A stretch of 25,979 nt of DNA from an uncultured Brachyspira sp. (GCF_934747485.1 NZ_CAKVGN010000044.1:1-25979); one strand, 5' to 3'. Numbered from the stretch's first letter, positions 15,135 through 22,968 are shown. Notes: a model not told the origin generated them from the sequence alone. Program-made: numbers and translations.

Positions 15135-16130
15135 TTAAGAGAATGATTTATATTTATTTATGTTAAATTTTGTTACTCTTTTATAACCAGTGATAATTCT
15201 AAATATTCCATAAAAAAATCCTAATCCATAAAACATATGGGTGATAAAAAACATAAAAGGGTATATAAATATTCCTAAAAATTTATTTATAATTCCTTTG
15301 TCTTTTATAGATTTTATTACTCCTGCTAAAATAGTAGCTGTCAAATATATTATAGCCGGAATAAAATATATAGCTATGTAATTAATTTTTGTATATAAGT
15401 AAATTGCTAATACTATTGGCAGTGATAATATATAAATACTAAAAAAAGCAGGCAATGTAAATATTAGATTTTTTTTATTAAAGTTTTTATAAAGCTGTTC
15501 AAATCTTCCTCTTCCATAGTTAAGGAGCATTTTTATATATGCTTTTAAATTTGCTCTTGGAGGTCTTCTTACTATTATTTCAGGGTCATACATTAATTTG
15601 TATCCAAGAGAAAGTATTTTATCAATTAATGCATTTTCTTCGTTTGGGTATAAACTCTCATCAAAAAGCCCCGCTTCAAATATCACATCTTTTCGCACAA
15701 ACAAATTACAAAGTATTACATCTCTGTCTGTTCCTTCTCTATATGTGGAAGAGTTTTTACTGTATCTGTTTGCTATAGGTCCTACTGCATAATAAGAACG
15801 CATACAAGAATCAATATATCTTTCTTTTACATTTGAAATAATATGAATAGCAGGTCCTCCGACAATTGCTACTTTTTCATTGCTTTCAAATATTTCTACA
15901 GCTCTTTTTATATTAAGGGGGTCTACAAGCGAATCATTATCTATAAAATATATGATATCTCCTGAAGCTTTTTTTAAACATTCATTTCTCTGCACGGTAG
16001 GGTGAGTACCTTCAGCTTGAAATATTTCTATATTATTTTTATTATAATCAGATAGATAAATTCCAACTAAGGTACTTTCTATATTTTCACCTATTCTATG
16101 AGGAATAATTATAGTTACTTTTAATGACAC
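15135..16130 (-). CDS. Membrane glycosyltransferase, family GT2
   Basis: Transfers a sugar from a nucleotide donor to a lipid or glycan at the cytoplasmic face. In the 331-residue protein a GT-A fold runs over 1-200, with VTIIIPHR at the start, the metal-binding FIDNDS (Asp64, Asp66) and FDESLYPNEENALI (156-169) carrying the acidic catalytic motif. YGRGR (205-209) takes the place of the usual QxxRW-like site. Hydrophobic segments lie near 222-246, 251-273 and 284-310. The start is GTG 16128-16130, 6 nt after the galT stop, with GGGA upstream inside galT, so translation is coupled. Acceptor and sugar are unknown; the link to galT hints at a galactose or hexose donor. Confidence 0.85.
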   Translation of the reverse strand: MSLKVTIIIPHRIGENIESTLVGIYLSDYNKNNIEIFQAEGTHPTVQRNECLKKASGDIIYFIDNDSLVDPLNIKRAVEIFESNEKVAIVGGPAIHIISNVKERYIDSCMRSYYAVGPIANRYSKNSSTYREGTDRDVILCNLFVRKDVIFEAGLFDESLYPNEENALIDKILSLGYKLMYDPEIIVRRPPRANLKAYIKMLLNYGRGRFEQLYKNFNKKNLIFTLPAFFSIYILSLPIVLAIYLYTKINYIAIYFIPAIIYLTATILAGVIKSIKDKGIINKFLGIFIYPFMFFITHMFYGLGFFYGIFRIITGYKRVTKFNINKYKSFS

Positions 16131-16136
16131 TTATAT

Positions 16137-17111
16137 TTACATCCCAATGTTTCTAAAATAAGCAGTTCTTAAATTAGCAGCCATCTCTTCAGGACTAGTA
16201 GGGTTGCAAGGAGCCCAAGCACCTGTTTCTGATGAAGCATTGAATTTTTGTTTTTCTTTACTTCTCATAGGCGGGAAGAACTCTATATGATAACGCCATA
16301 TATCATTATAATTAAATCCATCATTCACAGGAGCACTATACATACACATCATATAAGGAAACTTCATATCAAATAGTGTGTCTAATGTAGTAGTAGCTTT
16401 TTTCAAAGTATCGGCTAAAGCTAAAGATTCTTTTTCATTAAAATCATTTATTGCTATAACATTTCTCTTAGGCATAATCATAATACCATAAGGATATTCA
16501 GAAGCAAAAGGAAGAAAGCATACAAAATTATCATTTTCAAATATTATTCTTCTTCCATCTTCAATTTCCTGTTCAAGCATATCAGCAAATAGGTTTTTAT
16601 TTTTTACATTATAATAGCTTGAAGCCATATCAATTTTTCTTTTAATTCTTAACGGTATCCAACTATAACCATATATCTGACCATGAGGATGCGGCATAGT
16701 AACACCAACTACCTCTCCTTTATTTTCAAAAGGCATGATATATTTTATTTTTTTATTCTCAGCTATTTTAACCATTCTCTCCTGCCATAATTTCACAAGC
16801 TTTAATATATGCTCAACAGGCAATTCTGGAAGTGTAGTGTTGTGATCTGAAGAATATAATATTACTTCACATTTTCCTATAGAAGGTGCAGTTCTAAATA
16901 GTTTACCATTGTCAACATCATCTGGATAAGGCGGCTCAAAAGATAAAGCAGGAAAGTCATTATCATAACAGAGAACATCATAACTATCCGGTACTTTACC
17001 GCTTCCCGGACAAAAAGGACAATAGTCTTTAGGCATTTGCGGACGTGCCTGCCTATGACTTGCTATCATAACATAGTCTCCAAGTAAAGGATTATAACGT
17101 AATTCTGCCAT
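16137..17111 (-). CDS. galT: Galactose-1-phosphate uridylyltransferase
   Basis: Exchanges UMP between UDP-glucose and galactose-1-phosphate (Leloir pathway). In the 324-residue protein the active site TMPHPHGQIYGYSWIP gives the nucleophile His143, with Gln145. Zinc ligands are Cys31, Cys34 (CPFCPG), His90 (SSDHNTTLPEL) and His141. The C-terminal half has WRYHIEFFPP, which contains the second metal-site His. AGGAG lies 10 nt before ATG 17111. There is no galK or galE in the window, so the enzyme may feed the adjacent glycosyltransferase rather than a full catabolic operon; that is inference. Confidence 0.94.
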   Translation of the reverse strand: MAELRYNPLLGDYVMIASHRQARPQMPKDYCPFCPGSGKVPDSYDVLCYDNDFPALSFEPPYPDDVDNGKLFRTAPSIGKCEVILYSSDHNTTLPELPVEHILKLVKLWQERMVKIAENKKIKYIMPFENKGEVVGVTMPHPHGQIYGYSWIPLRIKRKIDMASSYYNVKNKNLFADMLEQEIEDGRRIIFENDNFVCFLPFASEYPYGIMIMPKRNVIAINDFNEKESLALADTLKKATTTLDTLFDMKFPYMMCMYSAPVNDGFNYNDIWRYHIEFFPPMRSKEKQKFNASSETGAWAPCNPTSPEEMAANLRTAYFRNIGM

Positions 17112-17150
17112 AATTAATATACTCCTGATGATTTTTTATATTTCGCATTA

Positions 17151-17179
17151 ATTATATATCTATTTTGTATAATAATCAA
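17151..17179 (-). promoter_or_regulatory. Promoter of the galT-GT2 transcript
   Basis: On the minus strand TTGATT (17174-17179), a 17-bp spacer and TATAAT (17151-17156). It may also drive the TM2-XpaC, lemA and flagellar genes, since no strong terminator is seen between them. Confidence 0.55.
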
Positions 17180-17210
17180 ATATTTTATAATTTATTTTTT
17201 ATAATCATTA

Positions 17211-17219
17211 TGTTATAAT
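17211..17219 (+). promoter_or_regulatory. Extended -10 element for the barrel protein gene
   Basis: TGTTATAAT is a TGn extended -10 (TATAAT at 17214-17219) without a convincing -35. It lies about 28 nt before ATG 17247. GAGGG is the ribosome-binding site, 7 nt before the start. Confidence 0.5.
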
Positions 17220-17246
17220 GGCGGCTATAAATACTGAGGGTTAATT

Positions 17247-18350
17247 ATGAGAATTATAATAATATCTATTTTGTTGTTTTTACAAATATTTTTTGTTGTT
17301 TTTGCTGATACCACTGTAGATTTTAGGCTATTTACAAGCTCTTATGCATATAATGGTGAAAATACATATTGGCAAGAAACGAGAACAACTTTGACTTATT
17401 TTGAAAACTTTACAGAGGGAGCTTTTGATATAAAGTTTAATGAGCTTATCACTTTGAGTGTTGGTGCTTCTGTGTTTTTTCCATTTACATTCGAGTTTCC
17501 TCAAGGTATAAGGGTTTTTCCTATAGTTACAACCCAATTGTCTAATGAATATATTGCATTAAGAATAGGCACAATGAAGGGTGGGCATAATTTACCTGCA
17601 CCTATAAGAGACCCTTTAATGGATATGACGCCTGTTGTTCGTTCTACACCGGATAATACTTTGATAGCAAAGGGACCAGAAGAGTATAAATATAATGAAC
17701 CTTTTACACATGGATTTTATGAATATGGAGCATCGTTTGAATGGTTTAAGGGCGGAAAAGGTGAAATATATATGAATTGGCAGATACAGCATAATGCTAA
17801 ACATAGAGAAAGGTTTGATGTTGGGCTTACTTATGCTTTAGATTTTCTTCATAATATAGCAACTCCTTATTTTGGCGTTCATTATTGGCATAATGGGGGG
17901 CATGAATATCCTTTTGTGGAGGGCAGTCCTGCTATAACAGAAAATTATGTAGGTGCTATTGGTATTAATAGCGAATATTTATCAATTCTTTATATGGCTT
18001 CTTATAATTTGGTTGACAGAGATAATATTGCAGGACAATTTGGACATGCTATATTTTTGAGGGGTAATATAGATGTTATGACTTGGTTTAAGATAGAGCC
18101 TATAGTATTTGTTTCGGGTTGGTATATCAATAAAAATCATAAATTTATAAGCGTAGAGGGAGACCCTTTCTATAGAGTGCCGTTTTATTTTGGTTTGAAT
18201 ATCACTAAAGATTTTGTATTTGATAATGGAATAGTATTGAGTTTAGGGTTTGTTAATGGATTATTTTTAACAGAAGAAAATAAAGTCGGTATAAGGTATG
18301 ATCAAACATTGAAATTTGATTTTACGTATTTAGTTCCTATAAAGCAATAA
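17247..18350 (+). CDS. Outer-membrane beta-barrel protein
   Basis: Not recognised as a named family. The 367-residue precursor has a signal peptide (about 1-20, VVFA then DTT). Alternating hydrophobic/polar strands rich in Tyr, Phe and Trp follow throughout, as in a porin-like barrel: for example IALRIGTMKGGHNLPAP, ASFEWFKGGKGEIYMNW, NYVGAIGINSEYLSILYMAS and FYFGLNITKDF. There is no lipobox. The last residue is Gln rather than the usual Phe, but the final strand (TLKFDFTYLVPI) is typical. It is divergent from galT and shares the 135-bp intergenic region with it. A surface or pore role is inferred. Confidence 0.75.
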   Translation: MRIIIISILLFLQIFFVVFADTTVDFRLFTSSYAYNGENTYWQETRTTLTYFENFTEGAFDIKFNELITLSVGASVFFPFTFEFPQGIRVFPIVTTQLSNEYIALRIGTMKGGHNLPAPIRDPLMDMTPVVRSTPDNTLIAKGPEEYKYNEPFTHGFYEYGASFEWFKGGKGEIYMNWQIQHNAKHRERFDVGLTYALDFLHNIATPYFGVHYWHNGGHEYPFVEGSPAITENYVGAIGINSEYLSILYMASYNLVDRDNIAGQFGHAIFLRGNIDVMTWFKIEPIVFVSGWYINKNHKFISVEGDPFYRVPFYFGLNITKDFVFDNGIVLSLGFVNGLFLTEENKVGIRYDQTLKFDFTYLVPIKQ

Positions 18351-18385
18351 ATATTTTATGTTTATTTATTTAACTATTTTTTATG

Positions 18386-18424
18386 ATACATGTTTTAAAA
18401 TGCATGTATTTTCTATGATACAAT
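18386..18424 (+). promoter_or_regulatory. Rubrerythrin promoter with upstream dyad
   Basis: A 24-bp region has perfect outer arms ATACATG (18386-18392) and CATGTAT (18403-18409). It lies just upstream of an extended -10 (TGATACAAT, -10 at 18419-18424) that lacks a -35. TATGATACA occurs twice here. The layout suggests a regulated promoter, but no known operator was recognised. Confidence 0.4.
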
Positions 18425-18447
18425 GATTTTTTATATAAGTAATAATT

Positions 18448-19059
18448 ATGTTAAAAAAACTATCTTTATTAATCTCACTAATGTTTATGTTTTTTAGCTT
18501 TGCCAATGCACAAACAGCAAAGTCTACATTAGACGGTATGATGCAGTCTTATAATGGAGAAATGAATGCTTCAGCTATGTATGCAGCGTTTGCTAAGAAA
18601 TCACAAAATAAGAGCGTATTAACTATGTTTAAAGCTGCTTCTGCTGCTGAGGCTATACATGCTAAACTTTTAAATGATATGGCTATGTCAAAGAAGTTAA
18701 CTACGAAAGCTTTAACAGCTAAAATTAATACTGTAAAAACATCTACAGATAATGAACATTTAAAAGCTGGTATAAAAGGTGAAACTTATGAATATACTAA
18801 AATGTATCCTGCTTTTAGTAAAGTAGCTGCTGCTGAGGGCAATAATGATGTTGCTAATTTAATGGATATGATAGCAAGTGTTGAGAAAACTCATGCTCAG
18901 TTATATGATAAAACTATGAAAGATTTGGCTGCTGGAGAGGGTTTGCCTGAAGGTTATTATGTATGCCCTGTTTGCGGTTATATAGAAAAAGGAACTTCTC
19001 CAGATACATGTCCTATTTGTAATGCTGCTGGAAGTTCTTTTCAGGCTTTTTTGAGTTAA
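18448..19059 (+). CDS. rbr: Rubrerythrin with N-terminal signal peptide
   Basis: Rubrerythrins reduce hydrogen peroxide with a diiron site, using electrons passed through a rubredoxin-like centre. The 203-residue protein keeps the diiron ligands: Glu38, Glu68 with His71 (EAIH), Glu112 and Glu115 (GETYEY), Glu146 with His149 (EKTH). The C-terminal rubredoxin-like site is Cys173, Cys176, Cys188 and Cys191 (CPVCGY ... CPIC). Residues 1-21 (MLKKLSLLISLMFMFFSFAN, then AQ) are a clear Sec-type signal peptide. That is unusual, since rubrerythrins are normally cytoplasmic, and it implies a periplasmic or envelope location. A terminator follows, so the gene appears monocistronic. Confidence 0.93.
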   Translation: MLKKLSLLISLMFMFFSFANAQTAKSTLDGMMQSYNGEMNASAMYAAFAKKSQNKSVLTMFKAASAAEAIHAKLLNDMAMSKKLTTKALTAKINTVKTSTDNEHLKAGIKGETYEYTKMYPAFSKVAAAEGNNDVANLMDMIASVEKTHAQLYDKTMKDLAAGEGLPEGYYVCPVCGYIEKGTSPDTCPICNAAGSSFQAFLS

Positions 19060-19079
19060 AATTATAGATTTTTGTAAAT

Positions 19080-19118
19080 AGGCACTTGATAGTATTATTG
19101 CTGTCGGTGCCTTTTTTG
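19080..19118 (+). terminator. Rho-independent terminator after the rubrerythrin gene
   Basis: AGGCAC (19080-19085) pairs with GTGCCT (19107-19112) and is followed by a T6 tract (19112-19117). Inner TGATAG/CTGTCG can add weaker pairs. Confidence 0.85.
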
Positions 19119-19280
19119 TTTTATATTATTATTAATGAATAAGCATATTATTTTTTGCCAAATAAATAGAAAAGTTAATATATTACAAGATATTTTATTA
19201 ATTTATTATTGTGTTTATAAAAATAATAAAATCTAATGTTAAAATTAGTTAAACAGCTAAAAATTATATATTATTTTCAA

Positions 19281-19308
19281 TTGACAAATTGTCATATTTT
19301 ATTATAAT
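19281..19308 (+). promoter_or_regulatory. Promoter of the YjiM-type operon with a dyad on the -35
   Basis: TTGACA (19281-19286), a 16-bp spacer and TATAAT (19303-19308). A 13-bp dyad (TGACAA and TTGTCA around a central A, 19282-19294) overlaps the -35. The start would leave an untranslated leader of about 145 nt. The stretch 19119-19280 is AT-rich and I see nothing in it. Confidence 0.6.
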
Positions 19309-19385
19309 CACTATATGATTATTGATTTTGCTGTAAACAAATTGATAGTGGTCTTTTCTTACTTATCCAAAAAATATACAAGACA

Positions 19386-19422
19386 TATAATATAATCTTT
19401 AAATTCTATAGGCTATAGAATT
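19386..19422 (+). promoter_or_regulatory. Perfect 21-bp palindrome next to a second -10 element
   Basis: AATTCTATAG (19402-19411) and its exact reverse complement (19413-19422) flank one G. Overlapping TATAAT motifs at 19386-19391 and 19391-19396 put a possible transcription start inside the palindrome. This is a typical place for a repressor operator. The -35 of this second promoter (TTATCC, 19363-19368) is weak. Confidence 0.6.
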
Positions 19423-19460
19423 CGTTTCTATTTTAAAAAAATATATTAGGAGTATATACT

Positions 19461-20609
19461 ATGTCTAATAATTATTTGCCGGAAATTTTTGAAACTTTTA
19501 ATGATGCCCGCAAAAAAGGCTTTATCACTATGAAAGAAGAGAAGGATAAGGGTAGAAATGTGGTTGGTACTTTTTGTACATACACGCCAAGAGAGGTGAT
19601 ATATGCGGCTGATGCTATAGCTGTGTCATTATGTTCTACAAGTGATGAAACTATACCTGAGGCTGAGAAGTATTTGCCTAAGAACTTATGTCCATTAATA
19701 AAATCAAGTTATGGTTTTGCTGTTACAGATAAATGTCCTTATATGTATTTTTCAGATATTATAGTAGGGGAGACTACTTGCGACGGAAAGAAAAAGATGT
19801 ATGAGCTTTTGGGAGAGATAAAAGATACACATGTTATGCAGCTGCCGCATTCAAAAAATGAATTTGCTTTTGCTCTTTGGAAAAATGAGATTAAAGAACT
19901 TATAAAAAAATTAGAAGAAAAATTTAATGTAAAAATTACAGAAGATAAGTTGAAAGAGGCTATAAAGTTATGCAATGAAGAGAGAAAAGTAATAAGAGAG
20001 TTTTTTAATTTAGGTAAATTGGTGCCGTCTCCTATAAAGGGAAGCGATATGCATGAAGCTTTGCAATCATCTAATTATAAATTTGACAGAAAGCTTTATA
20101 TAGAAGAGATAAAAAATTTAGTTGATACTTTTAGTGATAAATATAAAAAAGGTGAATCTCCGTTTAATAAGAACACTCCGAGGATACTTATTACAGGCTG
20201 TCCTACTGGCGGGCTTGTAGAAAAGATAGTAAAACAGCTTGAAGAGGTTGGCTCTAATGTTGTATGTTTTGAAAGCTGTGTGGGTACAAAGAATTTTGAA
20301 ATGCTTGTTGATGAGAATAAAGAACCTATAGAGGCTATTGCTGAGAGATATTTAAATATACCTTGTTCTGTTATGAGCCCTAACAATGAAAGAATGGAGA
20401 TTATAAAAAAATATATTGATGAATATAAAATAGATGGTGTGGTGGATGTTACTTTGAGTGCTTGTCATACTTATGCTGTAGAAGGCGAAAAGATTAGACG
20501 AACTGTAGAAGAGTGCGGAAAGTCATATTTGCAAATAGAGACTAATTATTCAAACAGCGATACTGCTCAGCTTAGAACGAGGTTAGAAGCTTTTGTTGAG
20601 ATGCTTTAA
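19461..20609 (+). CDS. 2-hydroxyacyl-CoA-dehydratase-like Fe-S protein, YjiM/double-cubane type
   Basis: A 382-residue member of the HgdB/YjiM superfamily. Conserved Cys segments are GTFCTYTPRE (Cys39), NLCPLIKSSYG (Cys77), TDKCPY (Cys92), GETTCDGKKKMYE (Cys107), ITGCPTGG (Cys247), FESCVGT (Cys273) and LSACHTY (Cys335); several of these should ligate an Fe-S cluster. True 2-hydroxyacyl-CoA dehydratases need two such subunits. Only one is encoded here, beside an activator ATPase, as in yjiM-yjiL and the double-cubane cluster protein systems that carry an [8Fe-9S] cluster and reduce small molecules at low potential. The physiological substrate is unknown. ATTAGGAG lies shortly before ATG 19461. 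It heads the operon with the desulfurase and the activator. Confidence 0.87.
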   Translation: MSNNYLPEIFETFNDARKKGFITMKEEKDKGRNVVGTFCTYTPREVIYAADAIAVSLCSTSDETIPEAEKYLPKNLCPLIKSSYGFAVTDKCPYMYFSDIIVGETTCDGKKKMYELLGEIKDTHVMQLPHSKNEFAFALWKNEIKELIKKLEEKFNVKITEDKLKEAIKLCNEERKVIREFFNLGKLVPSPIKGSDMHEALQSSNYKFDRKLYIEEIKNLVDTFSDKYKKGESPFNKNTPRILITGCPTGGLVEKIVKQLEEVGSNVVCFESCVGTKNFEMLVDENKEPIEAIAERYLNIPCSVMSPNNERMEIIKKYIDEYKIDGVVDVTLSACHTYAVEGEKIRRTVEECGKSYLQIETNYSNSDTAQLRTRLEAFVEML

Positions 20610-20660
20610 ATATATTATTTTTTAATAAACTTTTTATAATATTTAGTTATGGAATTAAGA

Positions 20661-21800
20661 ATGATATATTTTGACAATGCTGCTACAACATTAAAAAAGC
20701 CTGACACTGTTGCTAAAGCGGTTTTTGATGCTATAAATAGTTTTGCAAATGCTTCGAGGGGTTCTTATGAGTCATCATTAAATAGTGAAAGAGTGATACT
20801 CGATACGAGAGAGAGAATAGTTAAACTTTTTAATGGATATAGCCCTAATTATGCTGCATTTACAAGCAATTCTACAGAGGCATTAAACACAGCAATAAAA
20901 GGCATATTAAATAAAAATAGTCATGTTATAACCACGTCTCTTGAACATAACAGTGTTTTAAGACCTCTCTATGAAATGGAAACTTTAGGAGCAGAGCTTA
21001 CAATAATAAAAGCAAATAACAAAGGTGAATTAAATTATAACGATATAGAAAAAAGCATAAAACCAAACACTAAATCAATTATTTGTACACATGCTTCTAA
21101 TGTTATAGGTGATATTTTGGATATTGAGTTTATTGGAAATTTATGCACTAAACATAATATATTATTTATACTTGATGCTTCACAAACAGCAGGGAGTATT
21201 GATATAGATATGAAGAAAAATAATATAGATGTGGTATGCTTTACAGGGCATAAAGGTTTGATGGGACCTCAGGGAACAGGCGGCTTATGCATAAAAAAGG
21301 GTTTGGATATTAAGCCATTAAAAACAGGAGGCTCTGGAATAAAAACCTATTCAAAGACTCACCCAGAAAATATGCCTACAAGACTTGAAGCTGGTACATT
21401 AAATAGCCATTCTATAGCTGGGCTTAATGCTGCTTTAGAGTTTATAGAAAAAGAAACTGTAGAAAAAATTAGAAATAAAGAAAGAGAGTTAGCTGATTGC
21501 TTTTATGATGGTGTAAAAAACATAGAAAATATAAAACTTTATGGAAATTATAATACAAAAAAAAGAACTTCTATAGTTGCTTTAAATATTGAAGATGCAG
21601 ATTCGGCAAAAGTGTCTGATATATTATCAAGCAAATATAACATAGCAACGAGGTCTGGAGGGCATTGTGCACCGCTCATGCATGAGGCTTTAGGTACTGT
21701 TAAACAGGGAATTGTGAGATTTAGCTTTTCTTATTTTAATACATTTGAAGAGATAGAAAAAGGAATTGACGCTGTGAGGGAGATAAGTAAAAGTTTATAA
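20661..21800 (+). CDS. Cysteine desulfurase family PLP enzyme
   Basis: Removes sulfur (or selenium) from cysteine (or selenocysteine) and holds it as an enzyme persulfide. In the 379-residue form the start MIYFDNAATT is typical. Also present are SLEHNSVLRP, DASQTAG (PLP-binding Asp), TGHKGLMGPQGTGG with the Schiff-base Lys198, and RSGGHCAPLMHEALGT with the reactive Cys336. It resembles the SufS-like subgroup represented by Enterococcus EF2568, which often neighbours DUF3343 sulfur/selenium-carrier genes. ATG 20661 is preferred to ATG 20649, because GGA lies 7 nt before it and the shorter protein starts as the family does. It is 51 nt after the YjiM-type gene. There is no selD here, so sulfur is the likelier element. 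Confidence 0.92.
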   Translation: MIYFDNAATTLKKPDTVAKAVFDAINSFANASRGSYESSLNSERVILDTRERIVKLFNGYSPNYAAFTSNSTEALNTAIKGILNKNSHVITTSLEHNSVLRPLYEMETLGAELTIIKANNKGELNYNDIEKSIKPNTKSIICTHASNVIGDILDIEFIGNLCTKHNILFILDASQTAGSIDIDMKKNNIDVVCFTGHKGLMGPQGTGGLCIKKGLDIKPLKTGGSGIKTYSKTHPENMPTRLEAGTLNSHSIAGLNAALEFIEKETVEKIRNKERELADCFYDGVKNIENIKLYGNYNTKKRTSIVALNIEDADSAKVSDILSSKYNIATRSGGHCAPLMHEALGTVKQGIVRFSFSYFNTFEEIEKGIDAVREISKSL

Positions 21801-21871
21801 GTTGTATAATAAAAATTGTTAAATAAAATTAAAAAAATTAAAAAGAGAAATTAATTAAAGGAAAAACAAAA

Positions 21872-22939
21872 ATGTATTATGTTGGCATAGATATAGGTTC
21901 AACTGCTTCTAAAGTAGCTGTTTATGATGATAAAATAAATGATTTTGTAGAATTATTTATGATTCCTACGGGCTGGTCTGGAGTGGAAGCTTCTTCACAA
22001 ATATTAAAAATGCTTGAAGAGAAAAACATAAAAAAAGAGGATTCCTATTTTGTTGGCACTGGTTATGGAAGGGTTGCAATAGAATATGCTGATAAAACCA
22101 TAACAGAGATTACTTGTCATGCTAAAGGGGCTAACTTTTTATTTTCAAATTTAGACGGCACATTGATTGACATAGGAGGTCAGGACACTAAAATAATAAG
22201 CATAAAAAACGGCAAAGTTGATAATTTTATTATGAATGATAAATGTTCTGCCGGCACTGGTAGATTTATAGAGTTAATGGCTAATTCTTTGGGTTGTTCT
22301 ATATCAACACTTCTTGAAGAGGCTCAAAAATGTGAAAGCACTGATGTTGTAATAAGTTCTATGTGTACTGTATTTGCTGAAACTGAGGTTATAGGTCTTA
22401 AAGCAAGCGGAAAAGAAAAAAATGAGATTGCTTATGCTATAGTAAACTCTGTTGCAAATAAAGTATCTTCATTATGCGGAAAGTTTAAAGATAATACTTA
22501 TTTTCTAACGGGCGGCTTATGCATGTTTGATTATTTAGTTAAAGTGTTAGAAAAAGCCTTAGGCGGAAAAGTGATAACCGATAAGAGAGGACAGTATGCC
22601 GGTGCTATTGGGGCTGCTATTATAGGTTTTGAAAAAAAATCTAATAACACAGTAAATAACAATACAAAAAATAATATAGCAGAAAATAATAACAATAAAG
22701 AAAAGATATTAATAATAACATTTAATACCACAACAGATGTTATGAGAGCCGAAAAGACTTTTAAAAATGTTATGTCTCAAACTAATGAAGCATTGGGAAA
22801 AATAGTATCTATACCAAGTGAAATATCTGCCGGATGCGGCATGTGTTGGGAGAGTGAAGTTGATTTTGAAGAGAAGTTAATTAATATATTAAAAGAAAAT
22901 GATATAGAATATGATAATTGCTATAAGATAGAAAAGTAG
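21872..22939 (+). CDS. YjiL/HgdC-type ATPase activator fused to a DUF3343-like sulfur-carrier domain
   Basis: Residues 1-253 form a BadF/BadG/HgdC-type actin-fold ATPase that injects low-potential electrons into its partner Fe-S protein. They include GIDIGSTASK (5-14), LIDIGGQDTK (98-107) and the two Cys that hold one [4Fe-4S] at the dimer interface, Cys125 (NDKCSAGTGRF) and Cys165 (SSMCTVFAE). An Asn-rich linker (256-276) leads to a roughly 75-residue C-terminal domain, EKILIITFNTTTDVMRAEK ... VSIPSEISAGCGMCW. This matches the DUF3343 (putative Se/S carrier) pattern and carries a Cys322-Gly-Met-Cys325 motif. The activator part is of normal length, so this is a genuine extension. AAAGGA precedes ATG 21872. 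It is 71 nt behind the desulfurase, its likely sulfur donor. Confidence 0.9.
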   Translation: MYYVGIDIGSTASKVAVYDDKINDFVELFMIPTGWSGVEASSQILKMLEEKNIKKEDSYFVGTGYGRVAIEYADKTITEITCHAKGANFLFSNLDGTLIDIGGQDTKIISIKNGKVDNFIMNDKCSAGTGRFIELMANSLGCSISTLLEEAQKCESTDVVISSMCTVFAETEVIGLKASGKEKNEIAYAIVNSVANKVSSLCGKFKDNTYFLTGGLCMFDYLVKVLEKALGGKVITDKRGQYAGAIGAAIIGFEKKSNNTVNNNTKNNIAENNNNKEKILIITFNTTTDVMRAEKTFKNVMSQTNEALGKIVSIPSEISAGCGMCWESEVDFEEKLINILKENDIEYDNCYKIEK

Positions 22940-22968
22940 TTTTAATATATACTGAATTTTTTAGTTAT

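Noticed and set aside
19309..19460. Riboswitch in the long leader of the YjiM-type operon
   Set aside because: Apart from the 21-bp palindrome no multi-stem fold or known aptamer signature was visible. The palindrome has only a one-base centre, so it fits a protein-binding site better than a hairpin.
19461..20609. Annotation as a classical 2-hydroxyglutaryl-CoA dehydratase subunit
   Set aside because: Those enzymes need two homologous subunits encoded together, usually with a CoA-transferase. Only one subunit-like gene is present, with no acyl-CoA enzymes around it. The YjiM/double-cubane type fits better.
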